DNA of 64,000 nt from Pseudomonas campi (GCF_013200955.2 NZ_CP053697.2:2480001-2544000); one strand, 5' to 3'; counted from the first letter of the stretch, positions 43,420 to 53,229 are shown. Notes: generated by a model not told the origin, from the letters alone. Numbers and translations are program-made.

Positions 43420-44348
43420 TTCGCCACCTTGGCCAGGTTCTTCTCCACCAGGGAAACGAACAGTTCCTCCAGGCGATTGCTCTTGTTGCGCAGGCTCAGC
43501 ACCTCGACCTTCTGCGCCGCCAGCTGGCGGAACAGCTCGGTGATGCCCAGATCCTTTTCCACCTGAACTTCCAGGGTGTGCGGGTCGACCAAGGTCGCCG
43601 GGTAGCCCAGCAATTGCGGCGCCACCAGGTGCGATTCCTTGAGGTCGAGCAGGAAGGTCTCCACGTGCAGGGTCTTGAGCAGCGCCTTCATGCTGGTGTT
43701 CTCGACGATGCTGCCGTGGTCGATGATGCCGATGTGACGACAGAGCTGCTCGGCCTCCTCCAGGTAGTGGGTGGTGAGGATGATGGTGATGCCCTTCTGG
43801 TTCAGCTCGCTGAGGAAGCTCCACATCGAGCGGCGCAACTCGATGTCCACCCCTGCGGTGGGCTCGTCGAGGATCAGCAGGCGCGGCTCGTGGACCAGCG
43901 CACGGGCAATCATCAGCCGGCGCTTCATGCCGCCGGAGAGCATGCGCGCGGGCACGTCGTGCTTGTCCCACAGACCGAGCTGGTTGAGGTACTGCTCGGC
44001 GCGCTCCTTGGCCACTTTCAGCGGGATGCCGTAGTAGCCGGCCTGGGTCACGACGATGTCGAAGACCTTCTCGAACTGGCTGAAGTTGAACTCCTGCGGC
44101 ACCACGCCCAGGCAGCGCTTGAGGCCGGAAGGGTCGCGATCGAGGTCGTGACCGAACACCTCGACCGTACCGCCGCTCTTGTTCACCAGGGTGGAAAGAA
44201 TGCCGATGGTGGTGGACTTGCCGGCCCCATTGGGGCCGAGCAAGGCGAAGAAGTCGCCTTCGGACACTTCCAGATCGATGCCCTTGAGGGCCTGGAAGCC
44301 ATTGCCGTAGGTCTTGGTCAGCTGCCGGATGGACAGAGCGGAACTCAT
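43416..44348 (-). CDS. ABC transporter ATP-binding protein (YadG-like)
   Basis: 310 aa. Walker A GPNGAGKST (about 39-47), Q loop PQEF, signature MLSGGMKRRLMIARAL, Walker B LLILDEPTAGVD and H loop TTHYLEEAEQL are complete. C-terminal part of about 90 residues is the regulatory tail of DrrA/YadG types. Pairs with the downstream permease to form a homodimeric exporter. Confidence 0.95.
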   Translation of the reverse strand: MSSALSIRQLTKTYGNGFQALKGIDLEVSEGDFFALLGPNGAGKSTTIGILSTLVNKSGGTVEVFGHDLDRDPSGLKRCLGVVPQEFNFSQFEKVFDIVVTQAGYYGIPLKVAKERAEQYLNQLGLWDKHDVPARMLSGGMKRRLMIARALVHEPRLLILDEPTAGVDIELRRSMWSFLSELNQKGITIILTTHYLEEAEQLCRHIGIIDHGSIVENTSMKALLKTLHVETFLLDLKESHLVAPQLLGYPATLVDPHTLEVQVEKDLGITELFRQLAAQKVEVLSLRNKSNRLEELFVSLVEKNLAKVAK

Positions 44349-44499
44349 GGGGGCTAGGTACTCAGCAAATGGAGAAACTTAGATAGGGACGCGCCGCGGT
44401 GTTTGCAACCTGATGTTTCAGGTTAGCGGAGCCTTCGCAGCTTGCAGGAGCAGCACCCTACCCAGCCTGGGCACAAGAAAAAAGTCGCGAATGCTGATG

Positions 44500-45174
44500 T
44501 TAACTATCGATAGCCTGCATGGCGGCCACTTCGGCCTGCAGATCGCCGCGTAGAAACGCCGAATCGGCGGCGAACAGATGCGGGTAGCAGTGCTGCAGAT
44601 GGGCGAAGAACAGCGCTTCCGGCAGGTCGTCGAACTGGCCGTGATCGGCCAGGTATTCCATGTAGCGCTCGCCCTGCTGGTTGAATGGGTGGAACACACT
44701 GTCCGTGCACCCATCGAACTCCAGCGGCGCCACCTTGAACACTCGACACAGGGCCAGATTGAACGCCGGTGTGGCCTTGACCCAGCGCCCGTCGAGCAGC
44801 AGTTCGGTGTAGCCATGCATGGCAAACACTTCGCTACGCAGTATCTGCAGCAGGCGCGGGCTGGACAGGTGATTGCGCACATCGGCCAGACCGATGCGGG
44901 CCGGGATGCCGCAATGCCGGGCGCAGGCCGCCAGCAGCAGGGCCTTGGGCACGCAGTAGGATTCGCCGGCGGCCAGCGCATGGCTGGCTTTCAGGGTTTC
45001 GGGATCGCGACTGAAGCTGTAGGGGTTGTAGCGGATCTGGTCACGCACCGCGTAATACAGGCTAACCGCCTGCTCGCGCGGATCAGCGCTGGCGCCGCGC
45101 CAGGTTTCGCTGAACTCGACTACCAGGGGGTGGTCACTATCAACGAAGCGAGCAGGTTGCAGACAGGCTTGCAT
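44500..45174 (-). CDS. transglutaminase-like (cysteine protease fold) protein
   Basis: 224 aa. Catalytic Cys74 in GESYCVPKALLLAACARHCGIPARI and His121 in MHGYTELLLDGRWVKATPAFN; the third position, usually Asp, is not obvious because the motif reads KATPAFN. N-terminal RDQIRYNPYSFSRD is typical of transglut_core proteins. Role probably a peptide or amide hydrolase/transferase. GGAGAG lies 5 bases before the ATG at 45174. Monocistronic, divergent from fadE. Confidence 0.85.
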   Translation of the reverse strand: MQACLQPARFVDSDHPLVVEFSETWRGASADPREQAVSLYYAVRDQIRYNPYSFSRDPETLKASHALAAGESYCVPKALLLAACARHCGIPARIGLADVRNHLSSPRLLQILRSEVFAMHGYTELLLDGRWVKATPAFNLALCRVFKVAPLEFDGCTDSVFHPFNQQGERYMEYLADHGQFDDLPEALFFAHLQHCYPHLFAADSAFLRGDLQAEVAAMQAIDS

Positions 45175-45331
45175 GGCACTCTCCAAGGGCTTTGTCCCAG
45201 TCTAGCGGCACGCCTCGGCACAGAAAGCGGCGTTCCGGCCAAGCTCACCGCCCTTGACGCCAATCAAACCTTGGTTTTCGAGCCGAGTTCACGACGGAGC
45301 CCACTGCTCACGTCATCACGGAGGATTCGAC

Positions 45332-47779
45332 ATGCTGGTTGTCTGGCTTTTCGTTCTGCTGCTCGGCGTGGCCTGGTTGGCCCATCGACGCAGTGCCCCC
45401 CTGTCCATACTCGCCGCCAGTGCCGTCTACCTGCTGGTCATGCAGGGTTTCAGCCGCGCGCCGGGCTGGCTGATGCTGGTGCTGTGGCTACCCGTACTGG
45501 CGACAGGCGCCTTCCTGCTGCTGCCGGAGCTGCGCCGTAAACTCTTCACGACGCCACTGTTCGCCTGGCTGCAAACCGCAATGCCACCCATGTCGGCAAC
45601 CGAACGCGATGCCATCGAGGCCGGCAGCGTGTGGTGGGATGGCCAGTTGTTCAGCGGTCGGCCCGACTGGCAAACCCTGCTCGATTACCCCAAGGCCGAG
45701 CTGAGCGAGGAAGAACAGGCCTTTATCGACGGCCCTACCGAACAACTGTGCGCCATGGTCAGCGACTGGCAGATCGGCCAGCAGCTGGACCTGCCGGAGC
45801 AGGCCTGGCAGCACATCAAGGAGCAGGGCTTCTTCGCCCTGATCATTCCCAAGCAATACGGCGGCAAGGGCTTCTCGGCCTACGCCCACTCACAAGTCGC
45901 GATGAAACTGGCGACCCGCAGCGGCGACCTGGCCTCCACCGTGATGGTGCCCAACTCTCTCGGCCCGGCCGAACTGCTGCTGCATTACGGTACCGAAGAG
46001 CAACGCAACCACTACCTGCCGCGCCTGGCCCGCGGCGAGGAGATCCCCTGCTTCGCCCTCACCGGCCCGCTGGCCGGCTCCGATGCCGGCGCCATGCCGG
46101 ACGTCGGCATCATCTGCAAGGGCCAGTGGCAGGGCAAGGAAGTCATTGGCCTGCGCCTGACCTGGGAGAAGCGCTACATCACCCTGGGCCCGGTCGCCAC
46201 CCTGCTCGGCCTGGCCTTCAAGGCCTACGACCCTGAGCACCTGCTCGGCGAGCAGGAAGACCTCGGCATCAGCCTGGCCCTGGTGCCCACGGCGACCCCC
46301 GGCGTGGCAATCGGCCGGCGCCACCTGCCCCTGGGCGCGGCCTTCATGAACGGCCCCAACTCGGGCAAGGACGTGTTCATACCGCTGGACTTCCTCATCG
46401 GTGGCCAGGCCATGCTCGGCAAGGGCTGGATGATGCTGATGAACTGCCTGTCGGTCGGTCGCTCGATTTCCCTGCCCGCCGTCGGCACCGGTGCGGCCAA
46501 GGCCTGCAGCCTGGTGACCGGGCAATACGCGCGCATTCGCGAACAGTTCGACGTGCCGCTGGCCGCCTTCGAAGGGATCCAGGAGGCCCTGGCGCAGATC
46601 GGCGGCAATGCCTGGTTGATGGACAGCGCGCGCATCCTCACCGCCAGCGCGGTGGATCTGGGCGAGAAACCCTCGGTGCTGTCGGCCATCCTCAAGTACC
46701 ACCTGACCGAGCGCGGCCGCGCGTGCATCGGCCACGCCATGGACGTGCACGGCGGCAAGGGCATCATCATGGGGCCGAACAATTACCTGGCGCGCTCCTG
46801 GCAGGCCGCGCCCATCTTCATCACCGTGGAAGGTGCCAACATCCTTTCCCGCAACCTGATGATCTTCGGCCAGGGCGCAATTCGCTGCCATCCCTACGTG
46901 CTCCAGGAAATGACCCTGGCCGGCCGCGAGGACAGTGACCAGGCCCTGCTGGAGTTCGACCCGCTGCTGCTGCAACACATCGGCTTCGCCTGCAGCAATG
47001 CCGCCAGCAGCCTGCTGCTCGGCCTGGGCCTGGGCCGTTTCAGCGACGTACCGGGAGACAACCTCAGCCGCCCCTACTTCCGCGCATTGAACCGCCTGGC
47101 TGCTGCCTTTGCCCTGCTCGCCGATGTCAGCATGCTGCTGCTCGGCGGCGAGCTGAAACGCCGCGAACGCCTGTCGGCACGCCTCGGCGACATCCTCAGC
47201 CACCTTTACCTGGCCAGCGCCGCACTCAAGCGCTATCACGACCTCGGCTCTCCCGAATACCTGCAGCCCCTGCTGCGCTGGGCCCTGGAAGAAAGCCTCG
47301 GCCAGGCCGAACAGGCGCTGGATGGGCTGCTCAGCAACTTTCCGCAACGCAGCCTCGCCTGCCTGTTGCGGGTCCTGGCCATGCCCCTCGGCCGCCGCCA
47401 CAAAGGGCCATCCGATGCGCTGGACGCGGAAGTCGCCGCCCTTATCGGCCGCGCGCGTGGCGATGCGGCGCTGGAGGAACTGCTGAGGGGCTGCTACCGC
47501 CCGCAGCATGCCGATGACCCGGTCGGCGCCCTGCAACAGGCCGCCGACTTACTGGATGCCACCCACGGCCTGCAGAAGAAGCTGCGCCAGGCCCTCAAGG
47601 ACGATCAGGTGCGGCCCGCACCGGGGGAAAACCCGATCGACGCCGCCCAGCGCAGTGGCTTGTTCAGCGCCGCAGAGACACAGAGCCTGCACGCGGCGGA
47701 ACAGGCGCGGCGCAAGGTGATAGACGTGGACGACTTCAGCCAGGACGAACTCAAGCTCAGCGCAGGCAAGGTGCGTTAG
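45332..47779 (+). CDS. fadE: acyl-CoA dehydrogenase FadE
   Basis: 815 aa, FAD enzyme of the first beta-oxidation step for long-chain acyl-CoA. N-terminal 65 residues are two membrane helices (VVWLFVLLLGVAWLA; MLVLWLPVLATGAFLLLP), typical of FadE. The core has CFALTGPLAGSDAGAMPD, LTWEKRYITLGPVA, the DVHGGKGIIMGPNNYLAR motif, and a C-terminal DUF1974 extension. GGAGG 7 bases upstream sets the ATG at 45332; an earlier frame start at 45254 is unlikely. Confidence 0.96.
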   Translation: MLVVWLFVLLLGVAWLAHRRSAPLSILAASAVYLLVMQGFSRAPGWLMLVLWLPVLATGAFLLLPELRRKLFTTPLFAWLQTAMPPMSATERDAIEAGSVWWDGQLFSGRPDWQTLLDYPKAELSEEEQAFIDGPTEQLCAMVSDWQIGQQLDLPEQAWQHIKEQGFFALIIPKQYGGKGFSAYAHSQVAMKLATRSGDLASTVMVPNSLGPAELLLHYGTEEQRNHYLPRLARGEEIPCFALTGPLAGSDAGAMPDVGIICKGQWQGKEVIGLRLTWEKRYITLGPVATLLGLAFKAYDPEHLLGEQEDLGISLALVPTATPGVAIGRRHLPLGAAFMNGPNSGKDVFIPLDFLIGGQAMLGKGWMMLMNCLSVGRSISLPAVGTGAAKACSLVTGQYARIREQFDVPLAAFEGIQEALAQIGGNAWLMDSARILTASAVDLGEKPSVLSAILKYHLTERGRACIGHAMDVHGGKGIIMGPNNYLARSWQAAPIFITVEGANILSRNLMIFGQGAIRCHPYVLQEMTLAGREDSDQALLEFDPLLLQHIGFACSNAASSLLLGLGLGRFSDVPGDNLSRPYFRALNRLAAAFALLADVSMLLLGGELKRRERLSARLGDILSHLYLASAALKRYHDLGSPEYLQPLLRWALEESLGQAEQALDGLLSNFPQRSLACLLRVLAMPLGRRHKGPSDALDAEVAALIGRARGDAALEELLRGCYRPQHADDPVGALQQAADLLDATHGLQKKLRQALKDDQVRPAPGENPIDAAQRSGLFSAAETQSLHAAEQARRKVIDVDDFSQDELKLSAGKVR

Positions 47780-47851
47780 TCCGCACAGGGGGGACAGCCG
47801 CAGCGCGGGGCCCTATACTCGCGCGCCCGTTTTGCTTTCAGGATATCTGCC

Positions 47852-48262
47852 ATGGCTTCCACCCACCTCGACCACCACCTCGCCCTGCTCACCCACCTGC
47901 GTGGCATCCTGGTTGCCCTGGGTGAAGCCGAACTGGTGGAAGACGATACCCACGGCCTGTTCCTCGAGCGCTATGACGAACTGCTGGTGGAACTGCCGAA
48001 AGACCCGGAGAACAGCCTGTACCTGGGTCAGGACTTGATCAGCCAGATCTTCCACCGCTACCCGCAGATCGCCCACCTGGTGCCGCGCGACCTGCTGTGG
48101 TTCTTCGGTGGCGATTGCCTGCACTTCATGCCGGACGAGGAAATCGAGCTGTACCAGAACCTCGATGAGCGTCGCTACGAAGCCGAGGCCAATGGTCAGC
48201 CCTTCGACTGGACCCAGGAAAAGCAGCTGCTGGCCCTACCACCGGAAAGCCCCAAGCATTGA
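47852..48262 (+). CDS. conserved hypothetical protein, 136 aa (PA2816/PA2817-like)
   Basis: Acidic soluble protein with no known domain. Conserved-looking stretches: LDHHLALLTHLRGILVALGE, HRYPQIAHLVPRDLLWFFGGDCLHFM, PDEEIELYQNLDERR. No signal peptide. Located between fadE and the tRNA genes, as its homologue in P. aeruginosa. The beginning at 47852 follows AGGATATCTGCC. Function unknown. Confidence 0.88.
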   Translation: MASTHLDHHLALLTHLRGILVALGEAELVEDDTHGLFLERYDELLVELPKDPENSLYLGQDLISQIFHRYPQIAHLVPRDLLWFFGGDCLHFMPDEEIELYQNLDERRYEAEANGQPFDWTQEKQLLALPPESPKH

Positions 48263-48295
48263 TGGCGAAGCGCCCCAGCTGCGGGGCGCCAACGC

Positions 48296-48329
48296 AAAGG
48301 CCCGCACGGCATGACCGGCGGGCCTTTTT
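48296..48329 (+). terminator. terminator after the hypothetical gene
   Basis: AAAGGCCCGC ... GCGGGCCTTTTT, stem 10 bp followed by T5. Confidence 0.85.
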
Positions 48330-48354
48330 GCATGGCGCTGAATCGCGCGCAAAC

Positions 48355-48382
48355 AAAAACGCCGCTCGATTGAGCGGCGTTT
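48355..48382 (-). terminator. terminator of the tRNA-Glu/Gly transcript
   Basis: AACGCCGCTC / GAGCGGCGTT stem, GATT loop, T-rich tail on the minus strand, 10 bp after tRNA-Gly. Confidence 0.85.
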
Positions 48383-48391
48383 CTGTTTATT

Positions 48392-48467
<76 letters not shown>

Positions 48468-48472
48468 AAATA

Positions 48473-48548
48473 TGGCGTCCCCTAGGGGACTCGAACCCCT
48501 GTTACCGCCGTGAAAGGGCGGTGTCCTAGGCCACTAGACGAAGGGGAC
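48473..48548 (-). tRNA. tRNA-Glu (TTC)
   Basis: 76 nt, acceptor GTCCCCT / AGGGGAC, D-arm CGTCTAGTGGCC, anticodon stem CCGCC / GGCGG with loop CTTTCAC (anticodon TTC), T-arm GGGTTCGAGTCCC, encoded CCA. Five bp upstream of tRNA-Gly, co-transcribed. Confidence 0.97.
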
Positions 48549-48622
48549 GTGGCCCGGAGCTTACAACAGCTTTCCGGCTCCTTTCGCTCTGCGTTTCCGC
48601 TTCTGCGTTGGGAGTGGCGCGC

Positions 48623-48651
48623 ATTCTAGGGATGCTCTTGGAGGTCGTCAA
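48623..48651 (-). promoter_or_regulatory. sigma-70 promoter of the tRNA-Glu/Gly operon
   Basis: Minus strand -35 TTGACG (48646-48651), 17-bp spacer, -10 TAGAAT (48623-48628), GCGCGCC discriminator. Near consensus. Confidence 0.85.
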
Positions 48652-48770
48652 CCCTCAATCAAAACTTTTTTCAAATCAATGAGTTCAGTGTCGAAACTGA
48701 TATAGCGCTATGAGCATATTAGCTAACGCACTACACTCGGGAGAAAAACAAGCGTTCGGGAGATTCATCG

Positions 48771-49538
48771 GTGTCCCCACTTCTCATCACCGCCTTGGTT
48801 GTTGGCGTCATCGTGCTACTCATCGCCATCGGCTACATCAACCATATGGTGGAGAGCAGCAAGCTGGAGAAGGCCCGGCTCAAGGCCGATCTCAATGATC
48901 GCGTGCGGCGTAGTCGCGATGTCTCCGACAACATGCCCGGCCAGTTGATGAGCCCGGCACTCAAGCTGCTGCTGTCGCGCCTGGAACTGCAGTTCAGCGA
49001 CCGCCTGCTACCTCTCGACAAACAGAACTCCGCCCTGCGCAACCGCATTGCCGAACTGCGCGACATGGTCGCCAAGGGTGAAGACATCCCCGTACGCAAT
49101 GCACCGCAACCGATCCTGACGGAAGTAAAGGCCAAGGAAGTGCGTTTCCTCCTGGAGAACTTCCATAGCCAGATCACCCGTGCCGCACAGGATGGCGCGC
49201 TGCAAGCCAACGAGGCCAAGCGCTGGATCGGCGAGATCCGCCATATCCTCGTGCAGCTGCATTTCGAGTTCTTCACCAATCTCGGCCAGCAATCCCTGCA
49301 GCAGGGCCAGCCCGGCCAGGCACGCCTGGCCTACGAGCGCGGCGTGCAATACCTGCGCAAGCAGCCCGATCAGGCCCGCTACCAGAGCCAGCTGCAACAG
49401 CTGGAGCAACAGCTGGCCCGCGCCAACGACATGGTCTTGGAAAAGGCCAAGCCCGCGCCGGACGAGCACAGCGAATTGACCGATGGCCTGCAGTCGCTCG
49501 GAGAAGACGACTGGAAGAAGAAGAACATCTACGACTGA
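48771..49538 (+). CDS. conserved membrane-anchored hypothetical protein, 255 aa
   Basis: GTG start with GGGAG upstream. One N-terminal TM helix (LLITALVVGVIVLLIAIGY), then a basic cytoplasmic helical region with coiled-coil-like heptads (KLEKARLKADLNDRVRR; DKQNSALRNRIAEL), a middle domain HSQITRAAQDGALQANEAK and a TPR-like section QSLQQGQPGQARLAYERGVQYL. Occurs at the same place (PA2819) in P. aeruginosa. Function unknown; a structural or scaffold role is likely. Confidence 0.85.
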   Translation: MSPLLITALVVGVIVLLIAIGYINHMVESSKLEKARLKADLNDRVRRSRDVSDNMPGQLMSPALKLLLSRLELQFSDRLLPLDKQNSALRNRIAELRDMVAKGEDIPVRNAPQPILTEVKAKEVRFLLENFHSQITRAAQDGALQANEAKRWIGEIRHILVQLHFEFFTNLGQQSLQQGQPGQARLAYERGVQYLRKQPDQARYQSQLQQLEQQLARANDMVLEKAKPAPDEHSELTDGLQSLGEDDWKKKNIYD

Positions 49539-49548
49539 ACAGCAGTCC

Positions 49549-49577
49549 AAAAAAAGCCCGGCATTGCCGGGCTTTTT
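49549..49577 (+). terminator. terminator after the 255-aa protein
   Basis: AAAGCCCGGCA TT GCCGGGCTTTTTT, strong stem and T6. Confidence 0.92.
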
Positions 49578-49692
49578 TGTGTGAGCTGGTTCAGTAGTCA
49601 CTCAGCCTCAGGAAAATTTCAGCCAGGCGCTCGCCCCCCGCCCGATCCTCGATCACTGAAGCGCCGCAGGTGCGGACTGTCCAGATCCAGTC

Positions 49693-49751
49693 GTAGCCCG
49701 GATGCGATCCGGGAAGCAGGCCACTCCGCTCCCGGATTGCATCCGGACTAC
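49693..49751. repeat. composite inverted repeat GTAGCCCGGATGCGATCC type
   Basis: Fifth copy of the family; the right arm ends CCGGACTAC. Located in the 390-bp gene-free region 49539-49932. Confidence 0.8.
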
Positions 49752-49763
49752 AACGCTGAAAAG

Positions 49764-49862
49764 CAGCGTTTCTCCTTGCGGCAAATGCAGCGACCAGGCA
49801 ACGGAACGATGACTTTCTGGCAACACGAACAGTCCCCTCTCCCACTTGTGGGAGAGGGGAGC
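49764..49862. repeat. composite repeat, uninterrupted copy
   Basis: About 85% like 25407-25498 in the reverse direction: CAGCGTTTCTCCTTGCGGC, then TGACTTTCTGGCAAC and CCCCTCTCCCACTTGTGGG. Intact relative of the IS110 target. Confidence 0.8.
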
Positions 49863-49932
49863 AAAGCGCTGAAGTGAGCAACCAGCAAGGCGTAGCCTGA
49901 CTATCCCTGGCCGAGCGCTGCCAAACCGATCA

Positions 49933-50820
49933 TTACTCACTCCCCAGCAACTGCTGGCCTACCCAGCTGCGGGCAAACTGGTAGGCACAGCGGCCATTGC
50001 GGTTGCCACGTCCCAGTGCCCAGCGAATGGCCAGGATCTCCAGCTCGTGGTTCCACTGCCATTGCAAACCGGCCTGGGCAGCCAGCACCTCGATCCAGTG
50101 GCGCACCACGGCCAGGAAATGCTCCTGGGTAAAGGGATAGAAGGACAGCCACAGGCCAAAGCGGTCGGACAGCGCGATCTTGTCCTCCACTGCCTCGCTG
50201 GGGTGCAGTTCGCCCTCGACGCGCTGCCAGTTGTCGTTGTCGCTCTCCTTCTCCGGCACCAGATGGCGGCGGTTGGAGGTGGCGTATAGCAGCACGTTGT
50301 CCGGGGCCCGCTCGAGCGAGCCATCCAGCACACTCTTCAATACCCGGTAATCGCCTTCGCCGGCTTCGAACGACAGGTCGTCACAGAACAGCACGAAACG
50401 CTGCGGCAAGCCGGCCAGTTGCTCGACCACCCGCGGCAAGTCCGCCAGGCAGTCGCGCTCGATCTCGATCAAGCGCAGCCCGCCCTTGGCATATTCGGCC
50501 AGCAGCGCCCGCACCAGCGACGACTTGCCTGTGCCCCGCGCGCCCCACAGCAGCACATGGTTGGCCGGCAGGCCGCTGACGAACTGGCGGGTATTGCGCG
50601 CCAGTTGCTCGCGCTGCACATCAATACCGACCAGATCGGCCAGGCTCAGATCCAGGCTGACCTGCAACGGCTGCAGGTAGCCGCCCTGCCCCTCGCGAAA
50701 CCAGCGCGCGGCAACAGTTACATCCCAGTCCAGTGCCAAACGACGCACCGGCAACAACGGGTCGAGGCGCTCCAAGACCTCCTCGGCACGCTGCAGAAAG
50801 CTATTCAAGCGGGAATCCAC
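49933..50820 (-). CDS. DUF815 AAA-type ATPase
   Basis: 295 aa. Walker A GARGTGKSSL at about 95-104, Walker B FVLFCDDLSFE, sensor 1 LLYATSNRRHL, and HPSEAVEDKIALSDRFGLWLSFYPF, hallmark of DUF815 (COG2607) ATPases. Role unknown, probably a chaperone-like ATPase. It is divergent from the sagS-like gene, with 90 bp between starts. Confidence 0.92.
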   Translation of the reverse strand: MDSRLNSFLQRAEEVLERLDPLLPVRRLALDWDVTVAARWFREGQGGYLQPLQVSLDLSLADLVGIDVQREQLARNTRQFVSGLPANHVLLWGARGTGKSSLVRALLAEYAKGGLRLIEIERDCLADLPRVVEQLAGLPQRFVLFCDDLSFEAGEGDYRVLKSVLDGSLERAPDNVLLYATSNRRHLVPEKESDNDNWQRVEGELHPSEAVEDKIALSDRFGLWLSFYPFTQEHFLAVVRHWIEVLAAQAGLQWQWNHELEILAIRWALGRGNRNGRCAYQFARSWVGQQLLGSE

Positions 50821-50910
50821 GACTCACTCCTCAAAAGCACACCTGCCGACACTCAGGTGTGATGGGCTATGCTTGGCTGGCGCACGAATACAGGAACAGC
50901 CCTGCCATCC

Positions 50911-53229
50911 ATGGATATCTCACTCACCCACCGCCTGTCGTTCAAACAGGCCAGTATCACGGTGCTGGTGGCGTTTATCCTCGGAACCCTGCTCAGCCTG
51001 ATTCAGGTCGGCCTGGATTATGCCAGCGAAGATGCTGCCATCGACCTGGAAATCAACTCCCTGCTGCAAATCAGCCATAACCCGGCTGCCCGTATCGCCT
51101 ACAACATCGACGCCGAACTGGCCCAGGAACTGGTACTCGGCTTGTTGCGTTCACCGGCGGTGATGCGCGCGGAAATCATCGACAACAGCGGCATGATCCT
51201 CGCCTCGGTGGAACGCGCCCCAAGCCAGAGTGACTACCGGATCTTCAGCGATTTCCTGTTCGACGAACGCCGCCAGTTCGTCGACCACCTGTTCGTCAGC
51301 CACGCCCCGCAGGAGGCCCTCGGCATGCTGCGCCTGGAGGTCGACACCTTCGCCTTCGGCAGCGACTTCCTGCGCCGCGCCGTACTCACCCTGCTCACCG
51401 GCTTCGTGCGCAGCCTGCTGCTGTCGCTGATCCTCCTGGTGCTGTTCTACGCCATGCTGACCAAGCCCCTGATCGGCGTGATTCGCGCCCTCAGCGAGCG
51501 CGACCCGCGCCGCGACTTCACCCCCGTGCCCTGCCCGAGGGGCCATGAAGAGGACGAGATCGGCACCCTGGTGGCGGTCACCAACCAACAGCTGGCCAAC
51601 ATCCACGAAGAAATCGACCAGCGCCGCGAAGCCGAAGACCGTCTGACCCAGTACCTGGCCGAGCTGGAAAACATCGTTTCCGCGCGCACCGCCGAGCTGA
51701 AGGCCACCAATGCCCGGCTGACCCTGTCTAACAGCGAGCTGGAACAGGCGCGTCATACCGCCCTGGACATGGCCCAGGCACGTGCGGCCTTCCTCGCCAA
51801 CATGAGCCACGAGATCCGCACACCGCTGAATGGTCTGCTTGGCATGCTCGCCCTGTCTCTCGACGGACCGCTGAATGTCGAGCAGCGCCAGCAGCTGTCG
51901 ATCGCCCACGACTCGGGCAAGGTACTGGTGGAGCTGCTCAACGACATCCTCGACCTGTCCAAGTTCGAGGCTGGCCAGCTGGAGCTGGAACATATCCCGT
52001 TCGACCTCGGCAGCCTGGTCGAAGACACCGCCAGCCTGCTGTCGCAGAACGCCGGGCCGAATGTCGAGCTGACCTGCCTGCTCGACCCGCGCCTGCCAAC
52101 CCAGGTGCTCGGCGATCCGACCCGGGTACGCCAGATCGTCAGCAACCTGCTGTCCAACGCCCTCAAATTCACCCGCTATGGCCGTGTCGATGTACGCGTC
52201 GCGCCCAGCGCGGGCGGTGTGCGCATCCTGGTCAGCGACACCGGGATCGGCATCGCCCAGGAAGCCCAGTCGCGTATTTTTCAGCCCTTCACCCAGGCTG
52301 GCGTCGGCATCACCCGCCAGTATGGCGGCACCGGCCTGGGCCTGGCCCTGACACGGCGCCTGTGCGAAGCCATGCAAGGCAAACTGAGCCTGAATTCGCA
52401 GGAGGGCTTCGGTAGCCAGTTCTGCGCCGAGCTGCCACTGCCCAGCCATACCCCGGCGCAGCAGTGGCCCGCCCTGTCCGCACGGGTCATCGCCTTCTGC
52501 CAGAGCAACAGTGGCCTGGCCGAGCTGCTAGGCAGCTGGCTGGGGAACTGGGGGTTGAGCTATCAGCGCCTGGACAGCGACGCCAGCCTGGGAGGCCTGC
52601 AGGCCGACCTGCTGATCTGCGACAGTGCCGAGCGCCTGACCGAACTGCGCCAGAGCAGCAAGGCCCCGCTGCTGCTGATCTCGGCCTATGGCGGCTTCCT
52701 CTCCAGCGAACAGACCAGTGCGCTGGCTCCGTTCGAACAACTGGCCCGCCCCCTGGCCCGCGCCGTGCTGCAGCAAAGTCTGCAGCGCCTGTTGCAGCCA
52801 CGCCTGGGCAGCAGCGCCAGCCAGCCCGCCGCGCAGCCCAACAAGCTGCGCCAGGCCCGCGTACTGCTGGTCGAAGACAATCCGGTCAACCAACTGGTGG
52901 CCAAAGGCATGCTGGCCAAGCTGGGTTGCGAGGTGGCGGTCACCGCCCACGGTGGCGAAGCACTGAGCTACCTGGAGAAGAATTCGGTCGATCTGGTGCT
53001 GATGGACTGCAACATGCCGGTGATGGATGGCTACGAGGCGACCCGGCGCATTCGCCAGAACGGCCGCTGGCCGAACCTGCCGATCATCGCCCTGACTGCC
53101 AACGCCCTGCCCGATGAGCGCGAGCGTTGCCAGGCAGCCGGGATGAACGATTACCTGGCCAAACCCTTCCGCCGCGAAGACCTGGCCACTCTGCTGGACA
53201 ACTGGTTGCCGCTCACGACAACGCCGTGA
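50911..53229 (+). CDS. sagS: hybrid sensor kinase SagS-like
   Basis: 772 aa from 50911 (an ATG at 50869 would give 786). Two TM helices (about 14-35 and 160-185) flank a periplasmic region; HAMP-like linker, coiled coil, HisKA with His300 (NMSHEIRTPLNG), HATPase with NLLSNALKF and GGTGLGLALTRRL, then a degenerate receiver-like stretch (about 510-620) and a true receiver with Asp699 (LILMDCNMPVMDGYE; text reads VLMDCNM). No own HPt domain, as in SagS, which passes phosphate to HptB and controls attachment and biofilm growth. Position next to ospR agrees with PA2824. Confidence 0.9.
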   Translation: MDISLTHRLSFKQASITVLVAFILGTLLSLIQVGLDYASEDAAIDLEINSLLQISHNPAARIAYNIDAELAQELVLGLLRSPAVMRAEIIDNSGMILASVERAPSQSDYRIFSDFLFDERRQFVDHLFVSHAPQEALGMLRLEVDTFAFGSDFLRRAVLTLLTGFVRSLLLSLILLVLFYAMLTKPLIGVIRALSERDPRRDFTPVPCPRGHEEDEIGTLVAVTNQQLANIHEEIDQRREAEDRLTQYLAELENIVSARTAELKATNARLTLSNSELEQARHTALDMAQARAAFLANMSHEIRTPLNGLLGMLALSLDGPLNVEQRQQLSIAHDSGKVLVELLNDILDLSKFEAGQLELEHIPFDLGSLVEDTASLLSQNAGPNVELTCLLDPRLPTQVLGDPTRVRQIVSNLLSNALKFTRYGRVDVRVAPSAGGVRILVSDTGIGIAQEAQSRIFQPFTQAGVGITRQYGGTGLGLALTRRLCEAMQGKLSLNSQEGFGSQFCAELPLPSHTPAQQWPALSARVIAFCQSNSGLAELLGSWLGNWGLSYQRLDSDASLGGLQADLLICDSAERLTELRQSSKAPLLLISAYGGFLSSEQTSALAPFEQLARPLARAVLQQSLQRLLQPRLGSSASQPAAQPNKLRQARVLLVEDNPVNQLVAKGMLAKLGCEVAVTAHGGEALSYLEKNSVDLVLMDCNMPVMDGYEATRRIRQNGRWPNLPIIALTANALPDERERCQAAGMNDYLAKPFRREDLATLLDNWLPLTTTP

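Noticed and set aside
45890..47536. 548-codon minus-strand frame inside fadE
   Set aside because: Antisense shadow of a confirmed gene; Gln/Ala/Gly-rich nonsense translation.
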